Assembly: GCA_037074705.1 (NCBI GenBank)
Contig: CM073593.1
Span: 65,203,501-65,267,500 of the forward strand
From: Zhengitettix transpicula
Taxonomy: Eukaryota; Arthropoda; Insecta; Orthoptera; Tetrigidae
Direction: 5' to 3'
DNA length: 64,000 nucleotides
This document shows, piece after piece, positions 46,360-58,400 of the stretch; positions within the stretch are counted from its first letter, which is position 1; the number at the start of each line of letters is the position of its first letter. A program made the position numbers and the translations under genes. Under the pieces are notes generated by a model, which was not told where the DNA came from, ran no database searches, and saw nothing but the letters and a program-made list of their open reading frames with translations.

Positions 46360-46610
46360 GAATGAACCTCTTCATTCACCTTTTGATCACACGACTAAGC
46401 CTGTTCTGGATAATTTCATATCCAGAACCATTAATAATATCCATTTTATTACGTCTTCATAAACAGTAATTCGTCGGTTATTCAGAATCAGGATAAGAAC
46501 TTGCTCAATGTTGTCATCAGTAGTGGATATGGCCGGACGTCCTATTTTTCCCTCGTCCTTTCCAATTGTTCGACAGCTTAACCCAGCCTTGAAGAAATCT
46601 TAAAAGTACG
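46360..46610 (-). pseudogene. Mariner-family transposase fragment (decayed)
   Basis: On the minus strand the translation reads FKAGLSCRTIGKDEGKIGRP followed by AISTTDDNIEQVLILI and NNRRITVYEDV. A one-base frame change then leads into DIINGSGYEIIQNRLSRV. This is the N-terminal helix-turn-helix region of mariner transposases, whose family pattern is GRPxxSTxxxNIExV..I..NRRIT and then I..GS...I...L. Only this DNA-binding region survives. The catalytic D,D34D core is not seen nearby and the frame is broken, so it is an inactive relic. No terminal inverted repeats were found around it. Confidence 0.75.
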
Positions 46611-48677
46611 AAGTAAAAGAATTTCAATAAAATTTCAGCTTCTCCGTTCACATTTCAATTAGAATTTCATAGATGTAATGTCAACTTCTTTTAAATAAAA
46701 TAAAACAATTCACTTGTAATAATTTTATCTTAGATTAAAATAAATATAATTTTTCTAGCAACTTTCGTAACAGGGGCAATAATGTTGAATCGTCGTTCGA
46801 TTAATTACAGCCTATTAATTCACCTTATTAGGTGAAATTACTCATAACAAATTTGAGCTCCTGTATTCCAAATAAGAATTATATAAAAAAGGATCTAAAA
46901 TGTGAATCTCTTAATGTTCGATAATACAGATTAATTTAAGTTTTTTCAGTTAACACGGCATCGTTTTACGATAGTGAAGAAGCTACAGTTTTTTCAACTA
47001 ATCAAGTAACGAAGTTAAAGTCATTTTTACAGTGTTATTGCGATCAAAGTTCAACGACATCGCGTAGTTGAAGAATTATGAAGTGAAAATAAATAACGAA
47101 TAATTCTAAAAGTTGCAAACATGAACCCTATTACTTATACATCTCTGTAACGCTCCGTTTACTACCACATGATAATAATATCTTTAAATAGAACGGTAAA
47201 TATACGCGAACATGAATAGGACTACTGTCGCTTTAAAAAAAAGTTGATGAAAATATTTTTTTCCCAATGTAACGGAAATCCTCATTGAAAATTTTTAAAA
47301 CTATTACGTGTATCAGTTCATGGTTTCTCAGTATTCAATCCTGTCACACGTCAAACAGAACTACGTTATCTATTACACTTTTTGAGCAAATATCATCCAG
47401 TGTTTCTTTTCTAATAGATAATAAAATAGTTTTTTACCACTTAATTGAGAATTTTTACTAAAAATTTCCAATTCATCTAAAAAAAGACATTTATATGATA
47501 ATTTAATACGTCTTATTAGAGAAAATTAGGTGATTTAAATAGAGTACATAAATCTCTTATGAAATTTAGAAATTAATTATCACAGAACTGCTTTTTACAC
47601 GAAAAAAAAATTTAAAACAAAAAACTTAATTAATTTTGCATAAAACGCCTTGCGTTATCTCAGGCCCTCTAGTTCTCAAATATTTTCACCAAGGTTTCTC
47701 TGAAATAAAGTAATTTTTATTCTTTAAAGATATTTAGATTGATCTTCTTAGAGAAAATATCTTAAGAAAACTTGATTTCTTCAGTTAATGATGATTAAAA
47801 ATTATGTATTATTTCAACACTCACTAAATTTTGTTTAATCAAGGATTAATCCGTTAATTAACTAAAAACGAGCTTCATTTTCCAAATATTAATTTAAAGT
47901 TGTTTTTTTTCAAACTAAAAGTTATTTTGCACAGTATCTTGAGCATCTGCCTTACAAGAAGTTTATGTTATGCAACCGCTCCTCCATAGACAGTTTCGAT
48001 CACTTCTCGGAAGAGAGGATCTGGAGAGCTCTGCGGAAATCGGAAACGGCTCCTTAATAAAATTCCATGGCACGCTGTCGTTTCTCTTCGATCCATCCGG
48101 TTCACCTTCACAGCTCTACAGACCCTCGATGCAGTATGCATTTCCATTTACAACATCTACAAATGGAAAAAAAAGACTATAACGTGGTTTTTGTAATGAG
48201 TTAGTTTGTATCGCACCCAAATTTCATTCTATCAGTGAATTAGAAAATTCTTAATATTCTACGAAACTTCAATCTTGCATTATCAAAAATCTGAAGCTAA
48301 ACAGTTTCATTTATATATATCACTCAATAATCGGAAACATTATCAGGGAATAATATGATATAATAGAAAAAATTTTGTCTCTAAATTTAATTAATTCTTT
48401 ATTTTATTACTTATTACAAATTTATTTGCATTAAAATACCTGCCATTGATGATCACCTACGTATTTTTAATTTCTTTACTATCGCAACTACCTGCTTCTA
48501 TTTTTGTTATATGAATTATCTGCGTATAAATGACTATTTGTCAAACTCTATCTGACAAAATATATTACTATATCTTAACACCCGCTCGATATTTGACGGT
48601 AATCGTCTTCTCTTGTCTTATCATATGAGCATCGTTTTCTGTCAGTTTGGTTGTGCAATCATACAAATTCCCAGACC
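46611..48677. other. Intergenic DNA, no supported gene
   Basis: AT-rich sequence. A GC-balanced patch at about 47960-48180 carries a 70-codon frame with no recognised domain. Nothing else structured is visible. Confidence 0.5.
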
Positions 48678-48949
48678 GGAACAGTCGGCCAGCTGCCTCC
48701 TAAACTGGTCGAGGCACGGAGAAGGGAATGCTGCGTCCCCGCAGCAAACTCCTCTCGCGCTATCGGAAGGGTGTGGGACAAGTACCGAAGGCCTGACCTA
48801 CCTGATGCTGGTTTTGTAGGGTTTGTTCTGCATTACTTTTAGGCGAATAGCCCGGGGGCTCTAGTTAACCCTTGGCTACCTTCCTCTACCCTTCCGCAAC
48901 CCCCTCTTCAAATCCCTTCCTATGCTATTAAAGGTGAGTTTCCACCATG
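48678..48949 (+). mobile_element. Dispersed roughly 300-bp element, copy 2
   Basis: Same family and order of phrases as the copy at 63409-63701. It lacks about 25 bp between TTTAGGCGAAT and AGCCCGGGGGC that the other copies have. It is more diverged at its end (GGTGAGTTTCCACC). Confidence 0.85.
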
Positions 48950-50580
48950 TTTATTAGCCTCATGTAGAATGTTACTCTAAAAAAGATAGGGTTCATCCAG
49001 TCAACTACATCAACACATATTTCAAAGATCAATTCATTCCAGATATACGTCCTAAAATGTTCTCCGATAATTAACTAGATTTTCTACACGAATCTCGATC
49101 GATGAACCTATTCCACCTCAGTAGGACCTTCCGTTAATCCCCTGCCACCTGCCAACGTGTAATTTCCGTTTGTCCTCTTGAACCGCAGACCGGCATCCGT
49201 TGGCTCCAAAACTGCAGGAATACATAATTCAAATGCAATTATAAAATTTTAATTTTACATATAGAATTTCGTTGATCAGAAATCGCGAATTACAAGTAAT
49301 TAAAAATATAAATATTTCGAATAAGTATTGTTTAACTATTATATTATATTAATGTTCTTTTTTTGATCATATGTGAAACTGAAGAACACATATTTTTAAA
49401 ATGAAACCTTTAACTTTTTCAACGTTACAGACCACAAACTTCAGACACAGTTCGTTAATGTAATTTATAAATATAAATTCAATTTAATACTAGCTATAAG
49501 CGTAAATTTGTGGTGACTTTCACAGAAATAAAAACCATAAAAGTGATTTTAATATTAGAAATTGATGTGATTTGTATTGTTTACAACTGTAAAAATAAAA
49601 AGTAAGAAAATTGTCAATTTAAGTGTTTGAATTCTCAATACTAGTATTCACTTTTACATTTAATATTTTCATTATATAATTACAATATTAGTCTTAAGGT
49701 ATTTAGCACGTTGCCGTGTAGGACAGTACAAGAATATAAGCGACTCTTGAAACCCGAGAATCTTATTGCCCTTTCGGCATCTTTGTCTTGTATTATGAAA
49801 GATAAAAATCTTGAAGAGAAGGCTATTTTCTTTCCGCTTCTGAAAGGAATACAGGGCTTTTGCGAGAGGAGATTTATTCGAAACGTTGAGCATGTGTGAC
49901 GCGTGAAATGATGATTAAATAGGGGAATCCCCTGGCAAGTGCTAATCACAGCGATCCGCGAGTCTCGCTGGAGGCGCGGCGTGGCGCGAAATGAAGATAG
50001 AATATCAAGTTGCAATTGAGTCCGGGAAGTTGAGGAGGGGCTTTCGCTAATGGTGACTAATGTCTCCGAGGGTAAGGCAGCCTTCGCCGCGTGCTCAGAT
50101 ATAATTTGTTAAAGGAGACATGCGGCGCAAGAAGCTGCCTCACTTTGAGAGTGCGCCTATTAGACATCAAGCTGTCCTGCCTCGCAGACAATAGGCCACA
50201 AAGTGCCTGTCCCCTAGTCTGGCCAGTTTCCCTGATTTAGTATCACCTATAAGAACATCAGGGGGAAAAAGAGATTTCGCCGTTTCGGCCAATTCTTCGA
50301 GCGCTTGGGACAACAAACATCCCAAATAAACGTTTAAGACTGATAAATTACAATTTGACAAAAACCAAGTCGGAATTCTGTATTCGTAGGCAAACAGTGT
50401 ATTAGCAACTAACATGTCTTTAATGTAATGGCAGTAACTTTATTCTCGTTGGTGTCTTTTTGGATACTTATCCTGTCTAATTGTGTTAAATTAAGCTAAA
50501 CCATCTCTAGAAATAAATTACATAATTTTATCTTCTTACAAAAAAGATTCGATGTTTGTAAATATGTGTGTATGTTCTGC
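48950..50580. other. Intergenic DNA with a GC-balanced island
   Basis: AT-rich apart from about 49920-50300, which is more GC-balanced and contains frames of 111 codons or fewer in contradictory directions. It may be a conserved non-coding element. No gene is supported. Confidence 0.4.
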
Positions 50581-50585
50581 ATATA

Positions 50586-50740
50586 AATTTAAACGCGTGG
50601 AGCATCATGTTCCTTACGACCTAGAAACAAACACTGTGGGGGTAAGAAAATAGCACCTCCCGATATTTGAGTCTAATAAATATTTTTATGGGGTCAATGA
50701 GATTGACGATGTTGTTCGTGTTTAGTATCTAATAAAGTTC
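50586..50740 (+). mobile_element. Internal fragment of the same Helitron family
   Basis: ACGACCTAGAAACAAACACT followed by GTGGGGGTAAGA, CGATATTTGAGTCTAATAAA and GGGGTCAATGAGATTGACGA matches the interior of Helitron copies A and B. Neither terminus is clear, so it is a deleted remnant. Confidence 0.7.
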
Positions 50741-53700
50741 CCTCAAAGCAGACAAAAAAAAATTAAAATTAGAACATCCAACATTTTATCTACATACAGG
50801 TGCAGATCTTCAGATGTGTAAAATTCTTAAAATTAACAACTGCGAATCCAACATGTCACTTGAAGAAATATTGTGTGTTTTCATTTTAAGTTAATTTTGT
50901 AACTGCAAGGTAGCCACTTTATTAGATATAATGATATCACAGCCTTTTTTCTTGTATATCACATAAATGTTTACAACATTAAACTAAAATATTTATAGTG
51001 ATACGCAGTAAATTTATAATTTAGATTCAATGTTTCTATTATCTAGGAAAATTCTAACACACATGAAATACGTTGATAATAAAAATACAATGGTGAAATA
51101 TTCACAAGTAAGAAACGGGAAATGAAGGAAGCCACACACAATTACGAAAATTACATGTATAAAAATATAATGAGTATATAAATAAGAAAATATAAAATAT
51201 AGATAATTTGAAAATGAGATAAAAATAAAATAAACAAAATGTTTCACTGAAAACGGAATAGTACATGAACGGGAAAAAAACGTATCGCCTGAAAAATTTT
51301 TAGAAAGAGAGTGCGAAAAGAATTATAAACCATAGTAAATTTTAGAGTATTGAATATAACATTATTATTATTATATAAGGAAGAAATTTAGAGAAAGGGT
51401 TTGCTCGGTCCGACTACAACAGAATATTTCTAAAAAAAATTTAACAGTGGCCTCTTCATCTCTTGTATTCAGCTCAGCCACACAATCTGTCTCTCTACAA
51501 TCACATATATATTGCATACGGCGAAGTAAAGAAGGAAAATAGGATAGAAGTGAAGCATGAAATTATTATCCCTGCAATCATGAATGTAAGTCTTCGTACG
51601 CTTTGAAGATTTCGGTGACCTTGTTGAGAGAGAAAAATGGAAAGTTTCAATATAAATAGTGTTTACTTCAACTTAAAATAAAAAATATCCTAAAAAATTC
51701 AAAAGTTACGATAAAAATATACAAGTTGAAAAGTTAATATTTTTACTGGAGACATTTGCATGCGCTAAAATATTTCGAATAGGACTAACTTATTTTGCTG
51801 TAGGAAATATCGATATAAAATAAGTAAAATAGGTAATATGGGTATAAAATTTTCAAGTTTAAAAATATGTTTCTAATATTAGTGCAATCGTCAGTGAACA
51901 GCACCAGGCTCGGTAATTGTGACTGGAGTACGCATTACCGTAAATCCCACCTGCGCAACTTGTACTCGTCGTGGGTACTGCTCCTCCCGTAATGCCTGGA
52001 TTTTCTGCAGGTGCCAAGGATGGAGATTCTTGTAATGGGAAACTTCCCCACACGTTATATTTTTCTGCCCAGATCCCGCGTTACTTTCGATCAGCGCATT
52101 GCAATCGGTTTCAAGGAATGTCGTACACCCGCATTACGTTTAAGACGAATGGGTTGCATAACTACCGTAACAGAGAAAAGGGTCTGAATAAGCCCAACGC
52201 TCTCAAACACTCGATATGGACTCCTTCTTGAAAAATAATTAGTTTTCTGTCCCTCAAAACGTAATAAGCGTTAAATTTTGATTTAAAATACAATTTTTCT
52301 TTTCATGTTGTTCAACGAAATATTCGTTACCATGGCAATATAAGATCCCAATTAAATTTAAAACTTGATGAAAGTTATAAAAAAAAGGTACTGAGACTTC
52401 GTTGTTATATTGAATAAAATATTTTAAAATATCTGAAAATAAAGGCTGTTAATCTATTTAATTTATAGTATTATTAAAATAGTCGAAAATTATAAAAGGT
52501 AACTGATGTTTAATGAAATATTAACCGTGATCAGTTTCTCGATATATATAAATTGGAATTGAAAATATATTATTACAAGTATAACTAAATGAACAAAAAA
52601 AGTTTGCGTTTGATAGAGAATGTGTAACTTGTTCTTGCAAGTGAATCTCTAACCGTCTAGGACCAGAATTTGTCAGTGCAGCTTATTCAGAGAGATATCC
52701 CAAGCTCGCTTGGGGCTGTGTAACCGTTGTTGTCCGAAGTTGTACTCAGGGGCCTTCGTGTTTGTCTAGTTAGTAAACCTCCTTAAAGTTGCTAATGGGG
52801 GCTTCAACCACCTATACAGCATGTATTAATATCTGTCTGCAAGGACAGGTCAAAAACAATTGTTTGTAACCAAAATCGCTGACGAGTCATGATCACTCAG
52901 AAATGCTTACAATTAATATTATGCTGCTCGAATAAATACATATATAGGTCAATATCAATGAAAACACATAGAAAACAGTACGCTTTGCTGATCGTGGGTC
53001 CTAAATTTAGAGCACTATAATTAATAAAAAAAATTATGTTTTTACGCAATTTGACTGAAAAGTTAACACAAGTGATATTTGGGGTTTAGGAACTTGATTT
53101 ACACTTTCCTTCATGCGACTATCTTTCTCGCTTCAGGTATAACAAATGAGACGAGGCTGTAATATTGCAAAAAAAATCTAAGATTATACCACACACATTT
53201 ATTACTAAAAATTTAATCATATAATGATGTGAATCTGATTAAATTAATCATATCATGTTTAATTAGACCTGACTGTGGGAGTAAACCCGAAATGCATTAT
53301 TTCAACCTTTCCGCTGAGTGAAATTTCAGGTTGAAACTGAAGAGTGGAGACGAAATGTGTATTTGTGAGAGCGTTTCTTGAGGACTAGGAGAGATTTCTG
53401 GTTGGGAGGTGTATAGAATCTATTTCACACGCTGGAGTCTGCCGGACTACAAATGGCGCTCCACAATGGACTCGCGGCGCCCGCCCGGACTTCCTGTCCT
53501 TTGTGTGTCGCAGCGACAAGAACAGCTCAAAGTTGGAACTCAAGATTCCCACTCAGCCATATTTCGTCACCATATAAAGCTGCGAGCGATGTGCTATTCC
53601 TTCAGAAACACTTCGGTCAAGGGGTTACTGCGGAGATTCCCCGAGAAAATGACTCACTAAAAGCCTCAGCGTTGTAGAACACTATAGTCGGGAAACACGC

Positions 53701-54318
53701 GCCACACTACATCCCCTTTTTAATTTCCTATGGCAACGTTACATTAGTCACATTTCAAAGATCCTTCAGACTGTCAAAATAATATAAAATTTTTTAACTA
53801 TATTGATGACGTTATTTAACAGATATTTCACTGTCTGCGGTGAATAAGAAAGATAACAGATAGGTAAGTGAGCAGAGATCGATAAAAATTAGGTGAAAGA
53901 AAAGTGAGCAACCAAGACAGAAAAGAAGTTGAATAAATGTAATGCGAGGCAAATAATTGACACATAAACCTGCGATTTTTGTCAGTAAGAAAGTGTACAG
54001 TTACAGGTATTAATGAATATCGGGTAACAATATTAATCATGGTCCAATTAAGTTCAGCTTTCTACGCCTGATTATGTTGACGTTCTCAACCAACAATTAC
54101 ATATTGAATTTTTTTATACTCTTCTAAGATAATAAAATCTGCCAAAACCCAATTACTTTGATTCTTCAAACTCAACCGCTACTCTATACATTTATTAGGA
54201 TTGATATTAATAATATTATCATTAATTGAATACTCCCATAATTTCAGTCGCACGATTTAAAACGTTATAATTTTGGAACCATTTTTTTCTCGATGTTGTT
54301 TTTTGTAATGCCATCATC
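50741..54318. other. Intergenic DNA, no supported gene
   Basis: AT-rich with GC-balanced patches at about 51890-52230, 52640-52860 and 53400-53720. An X-box-like GTTACCATGGCAAT lies at 52326-52339. Open frames are 86 codons or shorter, with no domain. Confidence 0.5.
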
Positions 54319-55439
54319 AACGTGTGTAGAGATAATTTCAAAAGTTACTATGTAGGAAGATATATTAATGATTTTAATTTAACAGCTGGCAGAAATACAA
54401 CGTGATAAATTTAATAAATTATTTTTTCAATTGGTCACCATATACGTTTGGAAAATTCGAATTGGTTACCATATAAGTTTGTAAAATAATATAATATAAT
54501 AATATAATGAAAACTTACAATTTATCAACATATAAAATCTAATTTTTATCCTACAATTATTTATTTTATTTAGTAGCCAATATATATAATAAAAATAATA
54601 TCGCATTTAAATTGAAAATTTGCTTATATATGGTCTTAAATTTTCTTTTTTCCATTACAAGAATTTTACAAAAATTGTTTTGAAAAATGAAGTTGATGTT
54701 GGTATAGCAAAAATATTTTTCGTCAAAATAAATTGTTTTAAAAATTATAACCCTTTATTTCCTGTGATTTAATTTATAGGGCAATTAAATTTATAAAAAT
54801 TTTATTCTACTTTTATTCAAGTAAAACTTATTTACGTGTGCTGAAAAAATGGTAAATCAATTTGTTAACGCATAACGAAATTTATTGTTATGCTTCAAGA
54901 CAATCTAGAGTAAAAATAAATAGAACGAGATAAGGATGGGCAGAGCGTGTTTGAATAGTAAACCAGCGAGTCTGTTATACAACAACGGTGACTCTCGGTA
55001 CCAAATAAATTTTCATTTTGTGAAAACAATTGGTGACGTATTTGACAATCAAAATAACAAAGTTAAAAGCTGACTACGAAAGTATTTCTTCAGAATATAT
55101 GTAAGAAACAAGACAAATTAGTAGACTGAAGTAAATTAATTAGTATCAATAATAATTTCATAATGTTCCCCTAGAATATATATTTTCCTTTCATGAAATT
55201 AAAATACAATTGTGGCAAATCAAGTGAAATATATATAAGAAGTCTAATGCAAAATAATCGAAAATTTGAATTGGAAAAACAAATTGGATTATGCATATTA
55301 CACTTATATGATGACCAATTCGAAACAGAATAAAAATTAATTTATTAAATTTATCATGTTGAATCTCTGCCAGCTTTCAAATTAAATCATTAATGTATCT
55401 TCCTACATAGTAACTTTTTTAATTATCTCCATACACGTT
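54319..55439. mobile_element. Foldback element with long terminal inverted repeats
   Basis: The first 150-170 bp (54319-54490) are the approximate inverse complement of 55290-55439. Matching phrases are AGTTACTATGTAGGAAGATA, GATAAATTTAATAAATTA and CGAATTGGT. The outer matched ends are AACGTGTG on the left and the complement CACGTT on the right, after which similarity stops. The roughly 800-bp interior is AT-rich and codes for nothing. No target duplication is obvious. It is best read as a non-autonomous long-TIR (foldback/MITE-like) DNA transposon with diverged arms. Confidence 0.75.
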
Positions 55440-58400
55440 TGAACTTCAAGGATTGAAAACAAAAGTGATATAAAACCGAATGTTCAAATGTTTAATTTGT
55501 ATTGGTGAGAGGTTTTATGAATTCAGTTCAAATAAAAAGTTTGTTTAACCGTATTTCAGCCAAAAACACGAGCATTTGATTCATTTTAAGCATTTCAGAT
55601 CGTTGTTATACCTGATTGAAGCTTATTTTAAATTTATATTCAGCCATTATTGTAATTTTTAGGTGCATGAGGAGAATATAAATATTTCTTCTGAAATCAA
55701 TATTTTCTCCACCTATGGACCCAAACAAAAATTTTATCTTCACTGTTTTCGTCGTTGTGAAACAATGGCTGCAACGCCGTATGAGCTTCATTTAATTTCA
55801 ATTTTCAGCCCCAGTGGCAGCGACCTACTTCCAACTCAGTTACCGCGAACTTGCTCAAATTACAAGTTCCCCTATAAATTCTCCGAATTATAAGTAATTT
55901 GCTTCTAAAACCGGCGTATTGGAAAATTGTTAATGGAACAGACTTTGCAATAATATAATTGATTTAATCGTTTATAATTCACCTCAACTTATAAGAAGTT
56001 GCAGTTCATCTAAAATGATTATATGTCATATGAGAGCATGGTATAATATTGTACGTTGATATTAATGGCATAAAACGTTCATAATTTGATATCAATCATC
56101 CTACCGAAATCTAACTTGATGATTCAGGCTAGTAAGTGATTAGCCAGCTTAACGGTCGCCATGTTCGTGAGTTTTACAGAAACATACGTTCACTTAAAAG
56201 GTCTACAATTTTGTCATTTAATTATTATCTTATTTATTTTGCTAAATTTTCTTACTTGTATGTCAAATTTTCACTGTTTAGTTCTGAGAAAGATTAATGC
56301 TACACACTTGTTGCAGGATTAAATTGATGCTGCCTCTGATGTAATCCAGATTATGTGCCATTAATGGGAAGGAAAAGAATAGTGATATTGGGTTTCTCTT
56401 GTACGTTCACAACGCTTCAAGAAATCGTTAAGGGGCAGACGACAGCCCCAGGGGCGGAACAGAACCCGACAAGGCAAGGATAAACCTCAGCCTCTCAGAT
56501 TATGATTCTCATTTAATGACGAGGCGTGTTATTAGGTTGGTGCACCAGCCCGTCGATCGATATATCTCAGTTAACGTAACGAGCTTGAATCAGTTTTCCT
56601 TTTTTCATTCTGAGGGGCGCCCTACCAAAATATGTCACGTCACATGGTCTGGTAAACACAGACAGCACTCCTGCATTTGACAAAGACGGAATTGAAATTG
56701 ATGGCGCTCTCTCTCCCCTCTGCAGCTAATTCCCAGAGATTGAGCTCTTGCTCACTGCCGGGAACATTAGCTGAGTATTGCGTCTGCGCCAGTGGGAACT
56801 CAGGTGCTTAAGCATAAGTGTTTCGTTTCATTACAACGCGGAATGTTGCGATTACGTGGCTTAAGAACCTGTCTGTAAGACAGATGAGCTGTTGCCTGCA
56901 TTTTATTCCTCATCATTTTGGCACGTTGCCAATTTCATACTTCTTACTCTTAACCCTAACAATGCGAAGGTGACTTTTGCTTCCCTCCGACAAATCGTGA
57001 AACTGAGTGATGCGTCGATTATCGTACATCCTCACTGAAACTGGGATATAACTGACGTATAATGGCTGTGGAGGCCAATTTACACAAATCACCGACGTGA
57101 GAGTGCCTTGACCAAGTCCAATTTCTTCCAACCTTGATTTTTATTCATAAAAGTGAGTGTTTCATCCGTGATGTGACAGCGCACTTGAGCGACCGAGTAT
57201 AATAAAATTCTCTTGAAGATTACTTTGATTTGGAAAGAAGAAAATTCAGAACATAAGTAAATTAGTCCACCATTCTTGGAAAACCAGAGGAACGGGAAGG
57301 AACCAGTCTGAATTAGGATTTTATGAGTAAAGTTTTTTGAATAATTCTTACTCTGAACAATTTATTCAACTTACTGTTCACCAAATTGCTTAGAAAGCTA
57401 GGCGCACACTGGAGAAAAGCCATCACACATCAACATCCGTTTTCTTGTATATTTAACACACACACGAGAAAGAGTAAACTTTGACTATCTATCGGTAATC
57501 AAAAACTTGATGTAAACATACATATTATAATTTAATTTTTGCTCAGAATAAAGTACTGTTGGATAGAACATTTGAGCGAAGATACCTGTTTATCTAATGT
57601 ATTTTGATGTTTATTCCCTGAAGTATATTTTAGGGGAAATTTGTTCTAACAAACTTTGGGTTAGAACCATCTGAAAAGCTACATGAAATTTAAACTCATA
57701 GTTTTGATCGACATCAAAAAGATATCTGCTGAGAATTTTGGATTCAAGAAGTGATGAAAAACGGAATAGCCGCTCGTGAGCTAGATAAGTTTTTCGACAT
57801 TAATATTTCGTTGGAAAAAATGTAACACACAAAAACTTCGACACTGGTACAACCGTGGAAAGAGGAAAACATCGTAAGTAACTTCCAGGTATGGCAGACT
57901 TCAATTCCAAATTTGGAGTTTCAGAAACTCCGGGAAGAATAGAAACCAAAAAGTACTACATATTATTACAATAGTAATTATTGTGGTTTTGTAACACATG
58001 TCAAAGAATTCATGCCTAGAACTAAAAAAAAATAACCGCAGATAATTTTCAGTTCGAACTTTCTGGGAATATTCATCAGCTGAAGTAAATTTCAAATTGA
58101 TGATTGTCACAAATATACTACAATAATGAGGCGTACATAATATCTCAAGTAGTGTGCCGTTTAAAGGTGAAATGACACCTCGTTAAAGTGTTTCTGTAGA
58201 CCTTGTAGTGTTTCCGACTAATGGAAAAGAGTTGATAGAATTGCTCAACTCGTCGCGTTAACTCCTCCACATTGTGTGGAGGAATAATGTGGCAATTTTG
58301 TAATTAAACGTCTTTCATCGTAGGTCTAACCACAGATACCGGGAAACATTTAACAAACAATGCATTGGCCTAAATTGAGAAACATTTTAGCACTGGTAAA

